Assembly: GCA_946499615.1 (NCBI GenBank) | Contig: CAMMST010000067.1 | Span: 1 to 9,863 of the forward strand | DNA: 9,863 nt | DNA from: Enterococcus_E cecorum_B | GTDB taxonomy: Bacteria > Bacillota > Bacilli > Lactobacillales > Enterococcaceae | Reading direction: 5' to 3' | Part shown: piece by piece, positions 1 through 5,702 of the stretch | Numbering within the stretch: the first letter of the stretch is position 1 | How the letters are laid out: each line of letters starts with the position of its first letter | Translations under genes and position numbers: made by a program | The notes under the pieces: generated by a model | The model's input: the letters and a program-made list of their open reading frames with translations, nothing else | What the model was told of the DNA's origin: nothing | Database searches by the model: none

Positions 1-61
1 TTTCGACGAAAAAATTTTTGAATTATTTTTGCTTTTCTATTGACATTCTGGGTAGATAGTG

Positions 62-90
62 TTGTGTAACCGTTACAAACTTGATAAAAT
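62..90 (+). promoter_or_regulatory. Probable promoter of the GNAT / 64-aa / ATP-grasp operon
   Basis: A -10-like TAAAAT (85-90) lies 17 bases after a weak -35-like TTGTGT (62-67); transcription would start near 97, about 40 bases before the first gene. A perfect TTGACA is also present at 40-45, but no good -10 follows it at 16-18 bases. The -10 is convincing and the -35 is not. Inferred from sequence only. Confidence 0.4.
65..77. promoter_or_regulatory. 13-bp palindrome, candidate operator
   Basis: TGTAACCGTTACA is a perfect inverted repeat with 6-base arms around a single central base. It overlaps the last bases of the proposed -35 and lies in the spacer before the -10, where a bound repressor would block RNA polymerase. 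It resembles an operator, but I cannot name the regulator. It matches a CcpA cre box only imperfectly. Confidence 0.4.
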
Positions 91-136
91 AAATTAAAAG
101 TAACAATTATGAATGAACTAAGTGAGGTGTAACTGC

Positions 137-685
137 ATGAAAATAACGACTGAAAGATTACTACTCAGACCATGGGAAGATAGCGATGCGGCAAATCTAT
201 ATCAATATGCCAAAGACCCACAAGTTGGTCCGCGAGCAGGGTGGCCACCACACACAAGCCAAGCCCAAAGTTTAGAAATCATTCAGACCGTGCTGCGTGA
301 TCCATATTCTTTTGCTGTATGTCTAAAGGAAAACGGAGAAATGATTGGTGCTATTGGATTTCATGACTCTCATTCGCCACACATTCATCCTGAAAATCAT
401 GAAAAAGAGTTAGGATACTGGTTAGGCGTACCGTTTTGGGGACAAGGACTCATGCCAGAAGCAATCGAGGCGATGTTGGCTTTTGGGTTTGAAGAATTAC
501 TACTAAATGCGATTTGGTGTGGCTACTATGAAGGAAATGAACAATCCAAACGCGCACAAGAAAAATGCGACTTTACCTACCACCATACACTCGAAAATGT
601 CGATGTGCCTCTACTAAAGGAAGTCCATACCGAGCATTTCACGCGATTAACCAAAGAAGAATGGCAAGCGAAAAGAGGAAAATAA
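137..685 (+). CDS. GNAT-family N-acetyltransferase (RimJ/RimL-like)
   Basis: A 182-residue cytoplasmic acetyl-CoA-dependent acetyltransferase. The N-terminus (TTERLLLRPWEDSDA, residues 4-18) is the classic opening of the RimJ/RimL type 3 GNAT branch. GYWLGVPFWGQGLMPEA (residues 93-109) is the acetyl-CoA pyrophosphate-binding motif A (Q/R-x-x-G-x-G/A variant, here WGQGLM), and NEQSKRAQEKCDF (134-146) is motif B, which covers the end of the fold. The substrate, whether a protein N-terminus, an antibiotic or a small molecule, cannot be read from the sequence. The ATG at 137 is preferred to an in-frame GTG at 122 because GAGGTG at 124-129 is a well-spaced ribosome-binding site for it. It is first in a compact operon, with one base between its stop and the next ATG. 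GC is high here (about 50-55% in sampled lines) compared with the rest of the window. Confidence 0.88.
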   Translation: MKITTERLLLRPWEDSDAANLYQYAKDPQVGPRAGWPPHTSQAQSLEIIQTVLRDPYSFAVCLKENGEMIGAIGFHDSHSPHIHPENHEKELGYWLGVPFWGQGLMPEAIEAMLAFGFEELLLNAIWCGYYEGNEQSKRAQEKCDFTYHHTLENVDVPLLKEVHTEHFTRLTKEEWQAKRGK

Positions 686-686
686 A

Positions 687-881
687 ATGGACCGACTCAC
701 AAAATTTGAAGCGATGTTAAATGAAATCATGACCACAGCTGCAAAAGAAAAACAACAAATGGATGCACTCAAATTAGCCGGTAAAGAAAAAAGCGCAACT
801 TATCGACAACTGATGGCCAACCGTTTAATGTACACGCGAATGATAGGACTATATAAACATTATGGATTGGTGGAAGAATAA
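687..881 (+). CDS. Small hypothetical protein (64 aa)
   Basis: I do not recognise this 64-residue protein. It is highly charged and probably all-helical: residues 1-46 are rich in Lys, Glu, Met and Ala (MLNEIMTTAAKEKQQMDALK), and it ends in RMIGLYKHYGLVEE. There is no signal peptide or membrane segment. A clear GAGG at 675-678 sits eight bases before the ATG. Its start is one base after the acetyltransferase stop, and its TAA stop shares one base with the next ATG (TAATG, 879-883), so the three genes are very likely one transcript with translational coupling. That tight packing and normal start signals argue it is a real gene; its role could be as a partner of either neighbour, which is inference only. 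Confidence 0.75.
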   Translation: MDRLTKFEAMLNEIMTTAAKEKQQMDALKLAGKEKSATYRQLMANRLMYTRMIGLYKHYGLVEE

Positions 882-1720
882 TGGACTATATCATTTTCCC
901 ATCTGATTATTTTGATGGAAAGCAAGTTGAAGCAGAATACCTTAGCGAATATCAAGCTTGTCAGACAGAAATTCAAGCTTTCATTTTTAATTATGAAAAA
1001 TTTTTTGAAGAAAACCGCCTAATCTTGAATCAAGTAAACCTTGAGCCCGGTAAAGCAGTCTATCGTGGTTGGATGATGACACCGAAACAATACCAATCTT
1101 TTTATTCGCAATTAAGAGATAAATATCAGATTGAATTATTAACTTCACCTGAGCAGTACGAACAATTTCATTTATTTCCAAACATTTATCCAGAATTGAT
1201 AGAAGATACGCCCAAAATGTTGACCTTTCCATTAGGGACTAAGGTAGATATAGAAAAAATTCGTTCTCAGATGTCGGAGTTTATGATTAAGGACTATGTA
1301 AAATCAGCAAAAGGGACCGAATTACCAAGCCGTATCTCTAGTGCGATTTCCCAGCAACAATTAGATGAGTATCTTGAAATTTTTTATTGTTATCGCGGGG
1401 ATTTACTAACAAGTGGAGTCTGTATCAAAGAGTATGTTGAGTTAAAAACATTAAATGGCCGACATAATGAATATCGAGTATTTTATGCGAATGGGGATAT
1501 CATTAGTATTACTGAATCAATAGCAAATGATGAGTTTACCACGCAGCCACCTAGAGAATTAGTTGAAAAATACCAACATTTACCAGGTCCATTCTATACC
1601 GTGGACTATGCCGAATTGGCTGATGGCTCGTGGATAGTCATTGAAGCTGGCGATGGTCAAGTATCAGGATTGAGCGACCATCAAGATAGAGTAGCGTTTA
1701 TGGAGAGTTTATGTGATTAA
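881..1720 (+). CDS. ATP-grasp domain protein, R2K clade (DUF4343-like)
   Basis: A 279-residue cytoplasmic protein that I assign to the ATP-grasp fold, R2K-type branch. Enzymes of this fold use ATP to join a carboxylate to an amine through an acyl-phosphate. Visible fold features are the ATP-binding lysines in FMIKDYVKSAKG (134-145) and IKEYVEL (182-188), the EYRVFYANGDI strand pair (197-207), and the C-terminal YTVDYAELADGSWIVIEAGDGQ (about 239-260), which carries the Asp/Glu metal ligands followed by a glycine loop. The N-terminal 110 residues form the variable substrate-side region. The start overlaps the upstream stop (TAATG), implying coupling. GC drops within the gene relative to the first two genes. 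R2K enzymes are generally thought to modify peptides or proteins; the substrate here is unknown. The 64-residue neighbour could be a partner or substrate, which is speculation. Confidence 0.78.
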   Translation: MDYIIFPSDYFDGKQVEAEYLSEYQACQTEIQAFIFNYEKFFEENRLILNQVNLEPGKAVYRGWMMTPKQYQSFYSQLRDKYQIELLTSPEQYEQFHLFPNIYPELIEDTPKMLTFPLGTKVDIEKIRSQMSEFMIKDYVKSAKGTELPSRISSAISQQQLDEYLEIFYCYRGDLLTSGVCIKEYVELKTLNGRHNEYRVFYANGDIISITESIANDEFTTQPPRELVEKYQHLPGPFYTVDYAELADGSWIVIEAGDGQVSGLSDHQDRVAFMESLCD

Positions 1721-1735
1721 ATTCATATTATTTTC

Positions 1736-1764
1736 TTGAAATTTAGTCGATAAAATGTAAAAAT
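1736..1764 (+). promoter_or_regulatory. Probable promoter of the dpnMAB operon
   Basis: TTGAAA (1736-1741) matches five of six -35 consensus bases. With 17-bp spacing, AAAAAT (1759-1764) follows, preceded by a TG dinucleotide (1756-1757) as in extended -10 promoters. The start would be near 1771, leaving about 25 bases before the methylase ATG. No terminator is visible between the ATP-grasp stop and this site, so read-through is also possible. Confidence 0.45.
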
Positions 1765-1795
1765 ATTTCTATTGATTAAATTTTTGGGGGAAGTT

Positions 1796-2629
1796 ATGTC
1801 AGATTTAAAACTTACACCTTTTGTGAAATGGGCTGGAGGTAAAAAACAATTACTTGAAAAATTACTTGAGAAAATGCCTTCAGACTATAATACATATTAT
1901 GAACCATTTATCGGAGGAGGAGCAGTTCTACTTGGCTTGCAACCTCACTCAGCGGTTATTAATGATGTGAATGAGCAATTGCTAAATGTGTATCATCAAA
2001 TCAAGAGTGATGAAATTGCTCTGATAAATAAAATAAATGAGCTTGATTCAGTTGTATGTGATAAAGATTTTTATCTAAGTATACGTGCGAAATACAATGA
2101 GAAGATTCAGCATTCAATTTTTGATACAGAATGTGCAGCTTATTTTATTTGGATTAATAAGCATTGTTTTAATGGCTTATATCGAGTGAATTCAAAAGGA
2201 CTATTTAATGTGCCGTATAATAATAAACAAACAGGTGCTTCAATTGATGAAGATAATATCTTAAACATTGCAAATTTCTTGCGTTCAAGCAATATTAAAA
2301 TTCAACATGGTGATTTTGAACAAGCATGTGCAAATGTTTCTTCAGGAGACTTTGTATATTTTGATTCACCATATGTACCAGCAAGTAATACAGCAAACTT
2401 TACTACATACACGAAGGATGGCTTTAGTTATGAGGATCATGTGCGTTTAGCAAATTTGTTTAAAAAGCTTGATGGTGAAAATGTGAAGCTTATGTTGAGT
2501 AATCATAATGTGCCATTGGTTCATGAACTTTATGAAGGATATAATATTGAAGTAGTCGATGTAAGACGAAATATTAATAGTAAAGCTAATAAACGAGTTG
2601 GTAAAGAAGTAATAATAACTAATTATTAA
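1796..2629 (+). CDS. dpnM: Dam-type adenine-N6 DNA methyltransferase of a DpnII-like (GATC) system
   Basis: A 277-residue alpha-class methyltransferase that transfers a methyl group from S-adenosylmethionine to the adenine of GATC. The order matches the Dam/DpnM family: PFVKWAGGKKQLL (8-20, motif X region), YYEPFIGGGAVLL (34-46, motif I, SAM binding), NDVNEQLLNVYHQIK (56-70, motif II), FNGLYRVNSKGLFNVPY (125-141, family signature), then the catalytic motif IV and FTTYTKDGFSYEDHVRL (202-218). Motif IV reads DSPY (190-193) rather than the usual DPPY. Length is close to DpnM (about 284). The ATG at 1796 is chosen over an in-frame TTG at 1772 because GGGGGAAG (1786-1793) lies just before it. First gene of a three-gene R-M operon; its stop overlaps the ribosome-binding site of the next gene. 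Specificity is inferred from homology and from the neighbouring DpnA and DpnII proteins. Confidence 0.93.
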   Translation: MSDLKLTPFVKWAGGKKQLLEKLLEKMPSDYNTYYEPFIGGGAVLLGLQPHSAVINDVNEQLLNVYHQIKSDEIALINKINELDSVVCDKDFYLSIRAKYNEKIQHSIFDTECAAYFIWINKHCFNGLYRVNSKGLFNVPYNNKQTGASIDEDNILNIANFLRSSNIKIQHGDFEQACANVSSGDFVYFDSPYVPASNTANFTTYTKDGFSYEDHVRLANLFKKLDGENVKLMLSNHNVPLVHELYEGYNIEVVDVRRNINSKANKRVGKEVIITNY

Positions 2630-2639
2630 GAGGTTAAAA

Positions 2640-3431
2640 TTGGATTTAGAGAATTATTTTCAAAAACAGATTAAAGTCGCCCTAAATGATGAACAGTCTG
2701 TTTTAGTTCAGGGAGATTCATTTCATTTATTATCGCAAATGAAGGAAAAATCGATTGATATGATTTTTGCCGATCCACCTTATTTTTTAAGTAATGATGG
2801 GGTTACTTGTAAAGGTGGCAAGATGGTTTCTGTAAATAAAGGAAATTGGGATAAAATTAATTCCTTTGAGGATAAACATGATTTTAATCGGCGTTGGATA
2901 CGCTTATGTAAAGCTGTTCTTAAAGATACTGGCACAATATGGATAAGTGGTACGCTACACAATATTTATAGTATTGGGATGGCTCTAGAACAAGAAGGCT
3001 TTAAAATTATTAACAATATTACTTGGCAAAAGACTAATCCACCACCAAATTTGGCTTGTCGAGCTTTTACTCATAGTACCGAAACTATTCTATGGGCAAA
3101 AAAAGATTTAAAAAAAGCTAAACACTTATTTCACTATCATTTAATGAAAGAAGAAAATGGTGGGAAGCAGATGAAGGATGTATGGACAGGTTCTTTAACT
3201 CCAAAAAGAGAAAAGAAACTCGGTAAACATCCTACTCAAAAGCCGCTATACCTATTAAATAGAATAATAGCTGCATCAACGAATGAAGATGATGTAATAT
3301 TAGATCCATTTTGCGGTAGTTCTACAACTGGAGTAGCTGCAAAAAATTTAGGTAGAAAATATATAGGGATTGATAATGAATTAGAGTATATAGAATTATC
3401 TAAAGCCAGGTTACAAATGGAGGAAAATTGA
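2640..3431 (+). CDS. dpnA: DpnA-like adenine-N6 DNA methyltransferase (second methylase of the GATC system)
   Basis: A 263-residue beta-class methyltransferase with motif IV before motif I: MIFADPPYFLSNDG (41-54; catalytic DPPY 45-48), then the DpnA-like stretches SGTLHNIYSIGMALEQEGFK (103-122), ITWQKTNPPPNL (127-138) and MKDVWTGSL (178-186), then KHPTQKP (196-202) and motif I LDPFCGSSTTG (221-231). Motif I has Ser where the second conserved Gly is usual. In Streptococcus pneumoniae DpnA methylates GATC on single- as well as double-stranded DNA, and it protects incoming transforming plasmid strands. Start is TTG at 2640, set by AAGAGG (2628-2633) six bases upstream, which itself overlaps the dpnM stop. 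The stop (TGA 3429-3431) falls next to the nuclease start, so the operon is tightly coupled. No pneumococcal-type competence box (TACGAATA) was seen upstream. Confidence 0.93.
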   Translation: MDLENYFQKQIKVALNDEQSVLVQGDSFHLLSQMKEKSIDMIFADPPYFLSNDGVTCKGGKMVSVNKGNWDKINSFEDKHDFNRRWIRLCKAVLKDTGTIWISGTLHNIYSIGMALEQEGFKIINNITWQKTNPPPNLACRAFTHSTETILWAKKDLKKAKHLFHYHLMKEENGGKQMKDVWTGSLTPKREKKLGKHPTQKPLYLLNRIIAASTNEDDVILDPFCGSSTTGVAAKNLGRKYIGIDNELEYIELSKARLQMEEN

Positions 3432-3433
3432 AG

Positions 3434-4279
3434 ATGCGTGATTTTGATTATTGGTTGGCACAAATGCGAAAGAGTATTAATACTTATAGCTTTTACGTCG
3501 ATTTTGATAAAGTTTATGCTAATGTTGAGGCAATGAAAATAGAATTAAATATTTTAAATTCATTAATTGGCTCTCAAAATGTTGAAAAAGATATTCGTTT
3601 TATTTTTGAGAAATACCCAGAAACCTTAAAATGTATTCCAACGCTACTTGCTGTTAGACAAAATGAGATTTATGCCCAAGATGAAGAAGGTTCTTTCTCA
3701 TTTAATTTTTCAAAACCCAATTATTCAATCGATGAATATATCATGTTTATGAGAAAAACAGGTCTTTTAAATTTAATTTCTGAACATATAGTTAATAATT
3801 TAGTTGACTATGCTTTAGGTATTGAAACGGGACTTGATAGTAATGGCCGCAAAAATCGTGGCGGACACCAAATGGAAAATCTTGTAGAGTTATATTTAAA
3901 GAAAGCCAATGTTGAATATTATAAGGAAATGTATCTGACAGAAGTTGAAAGTAAGTGGGATATTGACTTGTCTGCTATTTCAGCAGAAGGTACGACTACA
4001 AAGCGATGGGACTTTGTTGTAAAGACACAGGATAAGGTTTATGTGATCGAAACAAACTTCTATTCTGCTGGTGGTTCAAAATTAAATGAAACCTCTAGAA
4101 GTTATAAAATGATTGCTGAAGAAGCGAAGACTATCCCAAATTTTGAATTTATGTGGATTACTGATGGAGGGGGCTGGAGAAGTGCCCGACGTAATTTAGC
4201 AGAAACATTTAATGTGATGGAACATATTTATAATATTACCGATATGGAAAATGGCGTTTTTGATAAGGTTTTTCATTAA
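3434..4279 (+). CDS. dpnB: DpnII-like type II restriction endonuclease (cuts unmethylated GATC)
   Basis: A 281-residue homologue of DpnII/MboI-type endonucleases (DpnII is about 288). These cut unmethylated GATC in double-stranded DNA before the G. It follows DpnII from end to end: RDFDYWLAQM (2-11), NILNSLIGSQN (39-49), NYSIDEYIMFMRKTG (96-110), NGRKNRGGHQMENLV (137-151) and FMWITDGGGWRSAR (239-252). The PD-(D/E)XK-type centre is KRWDFVVK with Asp193, followed by VIETNFYSAGGSKLNET, giving Glu206-x-Asn208. Asn at the usual Lys place is also how I recall DpnII, so this copy looks active. GGAGG (3419-3423) serves either the ATG at 3434 (10-base gap) or a TTG at 3428 that overlaps the dpnA stop (4-base gap) and would add two residues. 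Last gene of the operon, followed by a strong terminator. Confidence 0.93.
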   Translation: MRDFDYWLAQMRKSINTYSFYVDFDKVYANVEAMKIELNILNSLIGSQNVEKDIRFIFEKYPETLKCIPTLLAVRQNEIYAQDEEGSFSFNFSKPNYSIDEYIMFMRKTGLLNLISEHIVNNLVDYALGIETGLDSNGRKNRGGHQMENLVELYLKKANVEYYKEMYLTEVESKWDIDLSAISAEGTTTKRWDFVVKTQDKVYVIETNFYSAGGSKLNETSRSYKMIAEEAKTIPNFEFMWITDGGGWRSARRNLAETFNVMEHIYNITDMENGVFDKVFH

Positions 4280-4294
4280 TCAAATTAAAGATAT

Positions 4295-4329
4295 AATGCT
4301 GCACCGTATGATTTGGTGCAGCATTTTTT
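4295..4329 (+). terminator. Rho-independent terminator after dpnB
   Basis: A perfect 11-bp stem (AATGCTGCACC, 4295-4305, with GGTGCAGCATT, 4315-4325), a nine-base loop, and a T run at 4324-4329. It ends the dpnMAB operon. It also lies immediately beyond the stop of the convergent minus-strand methyltransferase (4330), so the stem may serve both genes. On the minus strand the following bases form a poorer T tract, so termination in that direction should be weaker. Confidence 0.9.
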
Positions 4330-5037
4330 CTATTTGACGAAAACAAAAATATACTCATGTGCGAGCAAATAAAAATTCAATTTATCTGACTTATTCTTCC
4401 AGTATTGCGTTCCTTTGCAATTGTGTTGTTCTTTTATGATGATTTCTTTAATCGTAAATCCCGCCTCAATAAATTTTTGCATGGAATAAAATCCAAGGGG
4501 GATAACATTTCCTTTTTTTCGAATATCACCAATCATGTAGCTGCAATAATGTCCTTTTTTCAAAACGCGAAATAATTCCGATGCAATTACGGAAAATTTA
4601 TCCAAAAAATCAGGATAGTTCAATAGAGACAGATCGTCTGGTAAATTGCTGTATCTAATTATATCTGCATATGGGGGATGTGTACAAATAAAATCAATAC
4701 TACTATCAGGGATATTTGATAAGTCCATGCTATTTTGATTTAGCAGTTTAATTTGACTCTGACTATCAAAGTTCAATCTTTGTTGACAGATTTTTATTGC
4801 TTCAGGATTAATATCGATTCCAATTGCGTGACGATTCAATAATTTGGATTCAATGAGTGTGGTACCAGAACCGGCAAAAATATCTAGAATGATGTCGTTA
4901 GGTTTTGTGTAGTTTAGGATTAAGTTTCTTGGGATATGTGGGGACCAATTTCCACGATAGTCGCCTTTATGAGTAGCCCAAGATCCTCTGTCTGGAAAAC
5001 TCCATATACTGGTCTTCTGTAATTGATAATTTGTCAT
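4330..5037 (-). CDS. DNA methyltransferase (N4/N6 amino type) of a second R-M system
   Basis: A 235-residue S-adenosylmethionine-dependent DNA methyltransferase. The N-terminal SFPDRGSWATHKGDYRGNWS (13-32) and HIPRNLILNYTKPNDIILD (34-52) lead straight into motif I (DIFAGSGTT, 52-60) and motif II (GIDINP, 73-78). The catalytic motif IV is THPPYADIIRYS (119-130), a [DNS]PPY-like loop with His before PPY, and the chain ends in LLAHEYIFVFVK (224-235). Methyl-acceptor type (N6-adenine or N4-cytosine) and target sequence cannot be read off. It is short, with no long separate recognition domain; the region 130-220 probably supplies it. The ATG at 5037 is preferred to GTG at 5046 because AGAGGTG (5044-5050 on this strand) is well placed. 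It is divergent from a small gene and a nuclease that I take to be its R-M partners, and convergent with dpnB. Confidence 0.85.
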   Translation of the reverse strand: MTNYQLQKTSIWSFPDRGSWATHKGDYRGNWSPHIPRNLILNYTKPNDIILDIFAGSGTTLIESKLLNRHAIGIDINPEAIKICQQRLNFDSQSQIKLLNQNSMDLSNIPDSSIDFICTHPPYADIIRYSNLPDDLSLLNYPDFLDKFSVIASELFRVLKKGHYCSYMIGDIRKKGNVIPLGFYSMQKFIEAGFTIKEIIIKEQHNCKGTQYWKNKSDKLNFYLLAHEYIFVFVK

Positions 5038-5053
5038 AAAAATCACCTCTAAT

Positions 5054-5094
5054 AGTATAAATACGCAAAATTAAGTAAAAAGCGCTTTTATACT
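5054..5094. repeat. Nested inverted repeats in the divergent R-M promoter
   Basis: AGTATAAA (5054-5061) and TTTATACT (5087-5094) are a perfect 8-bp inverted pair separated by 25 bases. Overlapping the right arm is a perfect 12-bp palindrome, AAAAGCGCTTTT (5078-5089). Both overlap candidate promoter boxes on either strand. They could be operator half-sites for an autoregulator or a hairpin in the methylase leader. Confidence 0.5.
5058..5067 (-). repeat. 10-mer TGCGTATTTA, copy upstream of the methyltransferase
   Basis: Read on the minus strand, this is TGCGTATTTA, 20 bases upstream of the methyltransferase ATG. An identical copy is at 5641-5650 on the plus strand, upstream of the endonuclease, in the same orientation relative to its gene. 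It overlaps the left arm of the inverted repeat. Candidate binding site for a shared regulator. Confidence 0.4.
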
Positions 5095-5138
5095 TAGTGA
5101 AAATTGATTAAAATAATAGGTGTAATGGGGTGAATGAA

Positions 5139-5627
5139 ATGCTAAATATTGTAAAAGTATTTGAGAATGGTACTGTATTATTTTTTGATGAAGGTCAATT
5201 TGATGAGTATTGTGTTTATCAGTTAAATGAGGGAGAGAAACAATTTGCACCAAGAGATAAAAACTACTTTGATTTTTTAAAAACTTTATCCGATAAATAT
5301 GGTGCTGCTTATGTATATAAAGATTTTGTGAATATATATAATCATACAAACAAAGTGATTGATGATGGCGTATTGCATCTAATAAGTGATATTGCTAGTA
5401 ATCGATATCGTGATGAAAAAGTTACTGTAGATATCCAGTTTACTATTTTGTATATGACCATGCTTGCTGAAGAAAATAAAAAATATACAAAATTAGGAAA
5501 GCGAATTAAAAGATTAGGTGTTCATGTTTTGCTTTTTGAAAATAAAACAAGTAATGAAGCTGCTGACTTTTTGAGAGGTATTCCGTGGCGAGAAATTGAT
5601 AAAATGTGTCGTGAAAGAGGATTTTAA
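5139..5627 (+). CDS. Conserved-looking protein of unknown function in the second R-M cassette (162 aa)
   Basis: I cannot assign a function. The 162-residue soluble protein opens with a short beta-rich segment (LNIVKVFENGTVLFFDEGQF, 2-21), followed by YFDFLKTLSDKYGAAYVYKD (43-62) and the helical TILYMTMLAEENKKYTKLGKR (about 102-122). The C-terminal GKRIKRLGVHVLLFENKTSNEAADFLRGIPWREIDKMCRERGF (120-162) is basic and could form a helix-turn-helix-like end. It faintly recalls the DUF7004-type family of uncharacterised proteins, but this is from memory. No catalytic motif is visible. ATG at 5139 is chosen over GTG at 5130, which sits inside the GGGGTG ribosome-binding site (5127-5132). Lying between divergent methylase and downstream nuclease suggests a controller, a nuclease partner or a specificity factor; which of these is open. 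Confidence 0.75.
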   Translation: MLNIVKVFENGTVLFFDEGQFDEYCVYQLNEGEKQFAPRDKNYFDFLKTLSDKYGAAYVYKDFVNIYNHTNKVIDDGVLHLISDIASNRYRDEKVTVDIQFTILYMTMLAEENKKYTKLGKRIKRLGVHVLLFENKTSNEAADFLRGIPWREIDKMCRERGF

Positions 5628-5640
5628 TCAAAATGAAAGA

Positions 5641-5668
5641 TGCGTATTTAGATTTTTTTCGTATTTAA
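5641..5668 (+). repeat. Direct repeats CGTATTTA upstream of the endonuclease gene
   Basis: TGCGTATTTA (5641-5650) is identical to the 10-mer upstream of the methyltransferase. A partial second copy, CGTATTTA (5660-5667), follows 17 bases after the first, so the two face the same side of the helix only approximately. They occupy the 75-bp gap before the nuclease, with TATTAT (5682-5687) as a possible -10 just downstream. Binding of a regulator here is inference. Confidence 0.4.
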
Positions 5669-5702
5669 TAATTGTAGACACTATTATAAAGGAGTGCAAA
5701 AT

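Larger units (their letters stand above)
5038..5138. promoter_or_regulatory. Divergent promoter/operator region of the second R-M system
   Basis: A 101-bp region between divergent genes. On the plus strand TTTATA (5087-5092) and TAAAAT (5109-5114) form a plausible -35/-10 pair with a 16-bp spacer; GGGGTG (5127-5132) is the ribosome-binding site of the plus-strand gene. On the minus strand two -10-like boxes occur: TATAAA at 5092-5087, exactly opposite the plus-strand -35, and TATACT at 5059-5054, which would give a very short leader. Inverted repeats (separate entries) overlap these boxes. The opposing promoters would compete for the same DNA, a common way to balance methylase and nuclease expression; that is inference. 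Confidence 0.5.

Noticed and set aside
1..61. Possible terminator or end of an upstream gene
   Set aside because: Only an A/T run palindrome is present, with no GC stem and no open frame that I can support.
65..78. CcpA catabolite (cre) box at the first promoter
   Set aside because: Two consensus positions fail and the symmetry is odd-numbered, unlike the CG-centred cre site; kept only as an unnamed palindrome.
987..1232. Open frame on the minus strand inside the ATP-grasp gene
   Set aside because: Antisense to a well-supported gene, no good ribosome-binding site, no recognisable protein features.
2268..2450. Plus-strand second-frame ORF inside dpnM
   Set aside because: Wholly inside a strong Dam-family gene, no ribosome-binding site.
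5071..5349. Minus-strand open frame of 92 codons spanning the divergent promoter
   Set aside because: Overlaps the promoter region and the well-supported 162-aa gene; composition (His/Tyr/Gln rich) is that of an antisense shadow.
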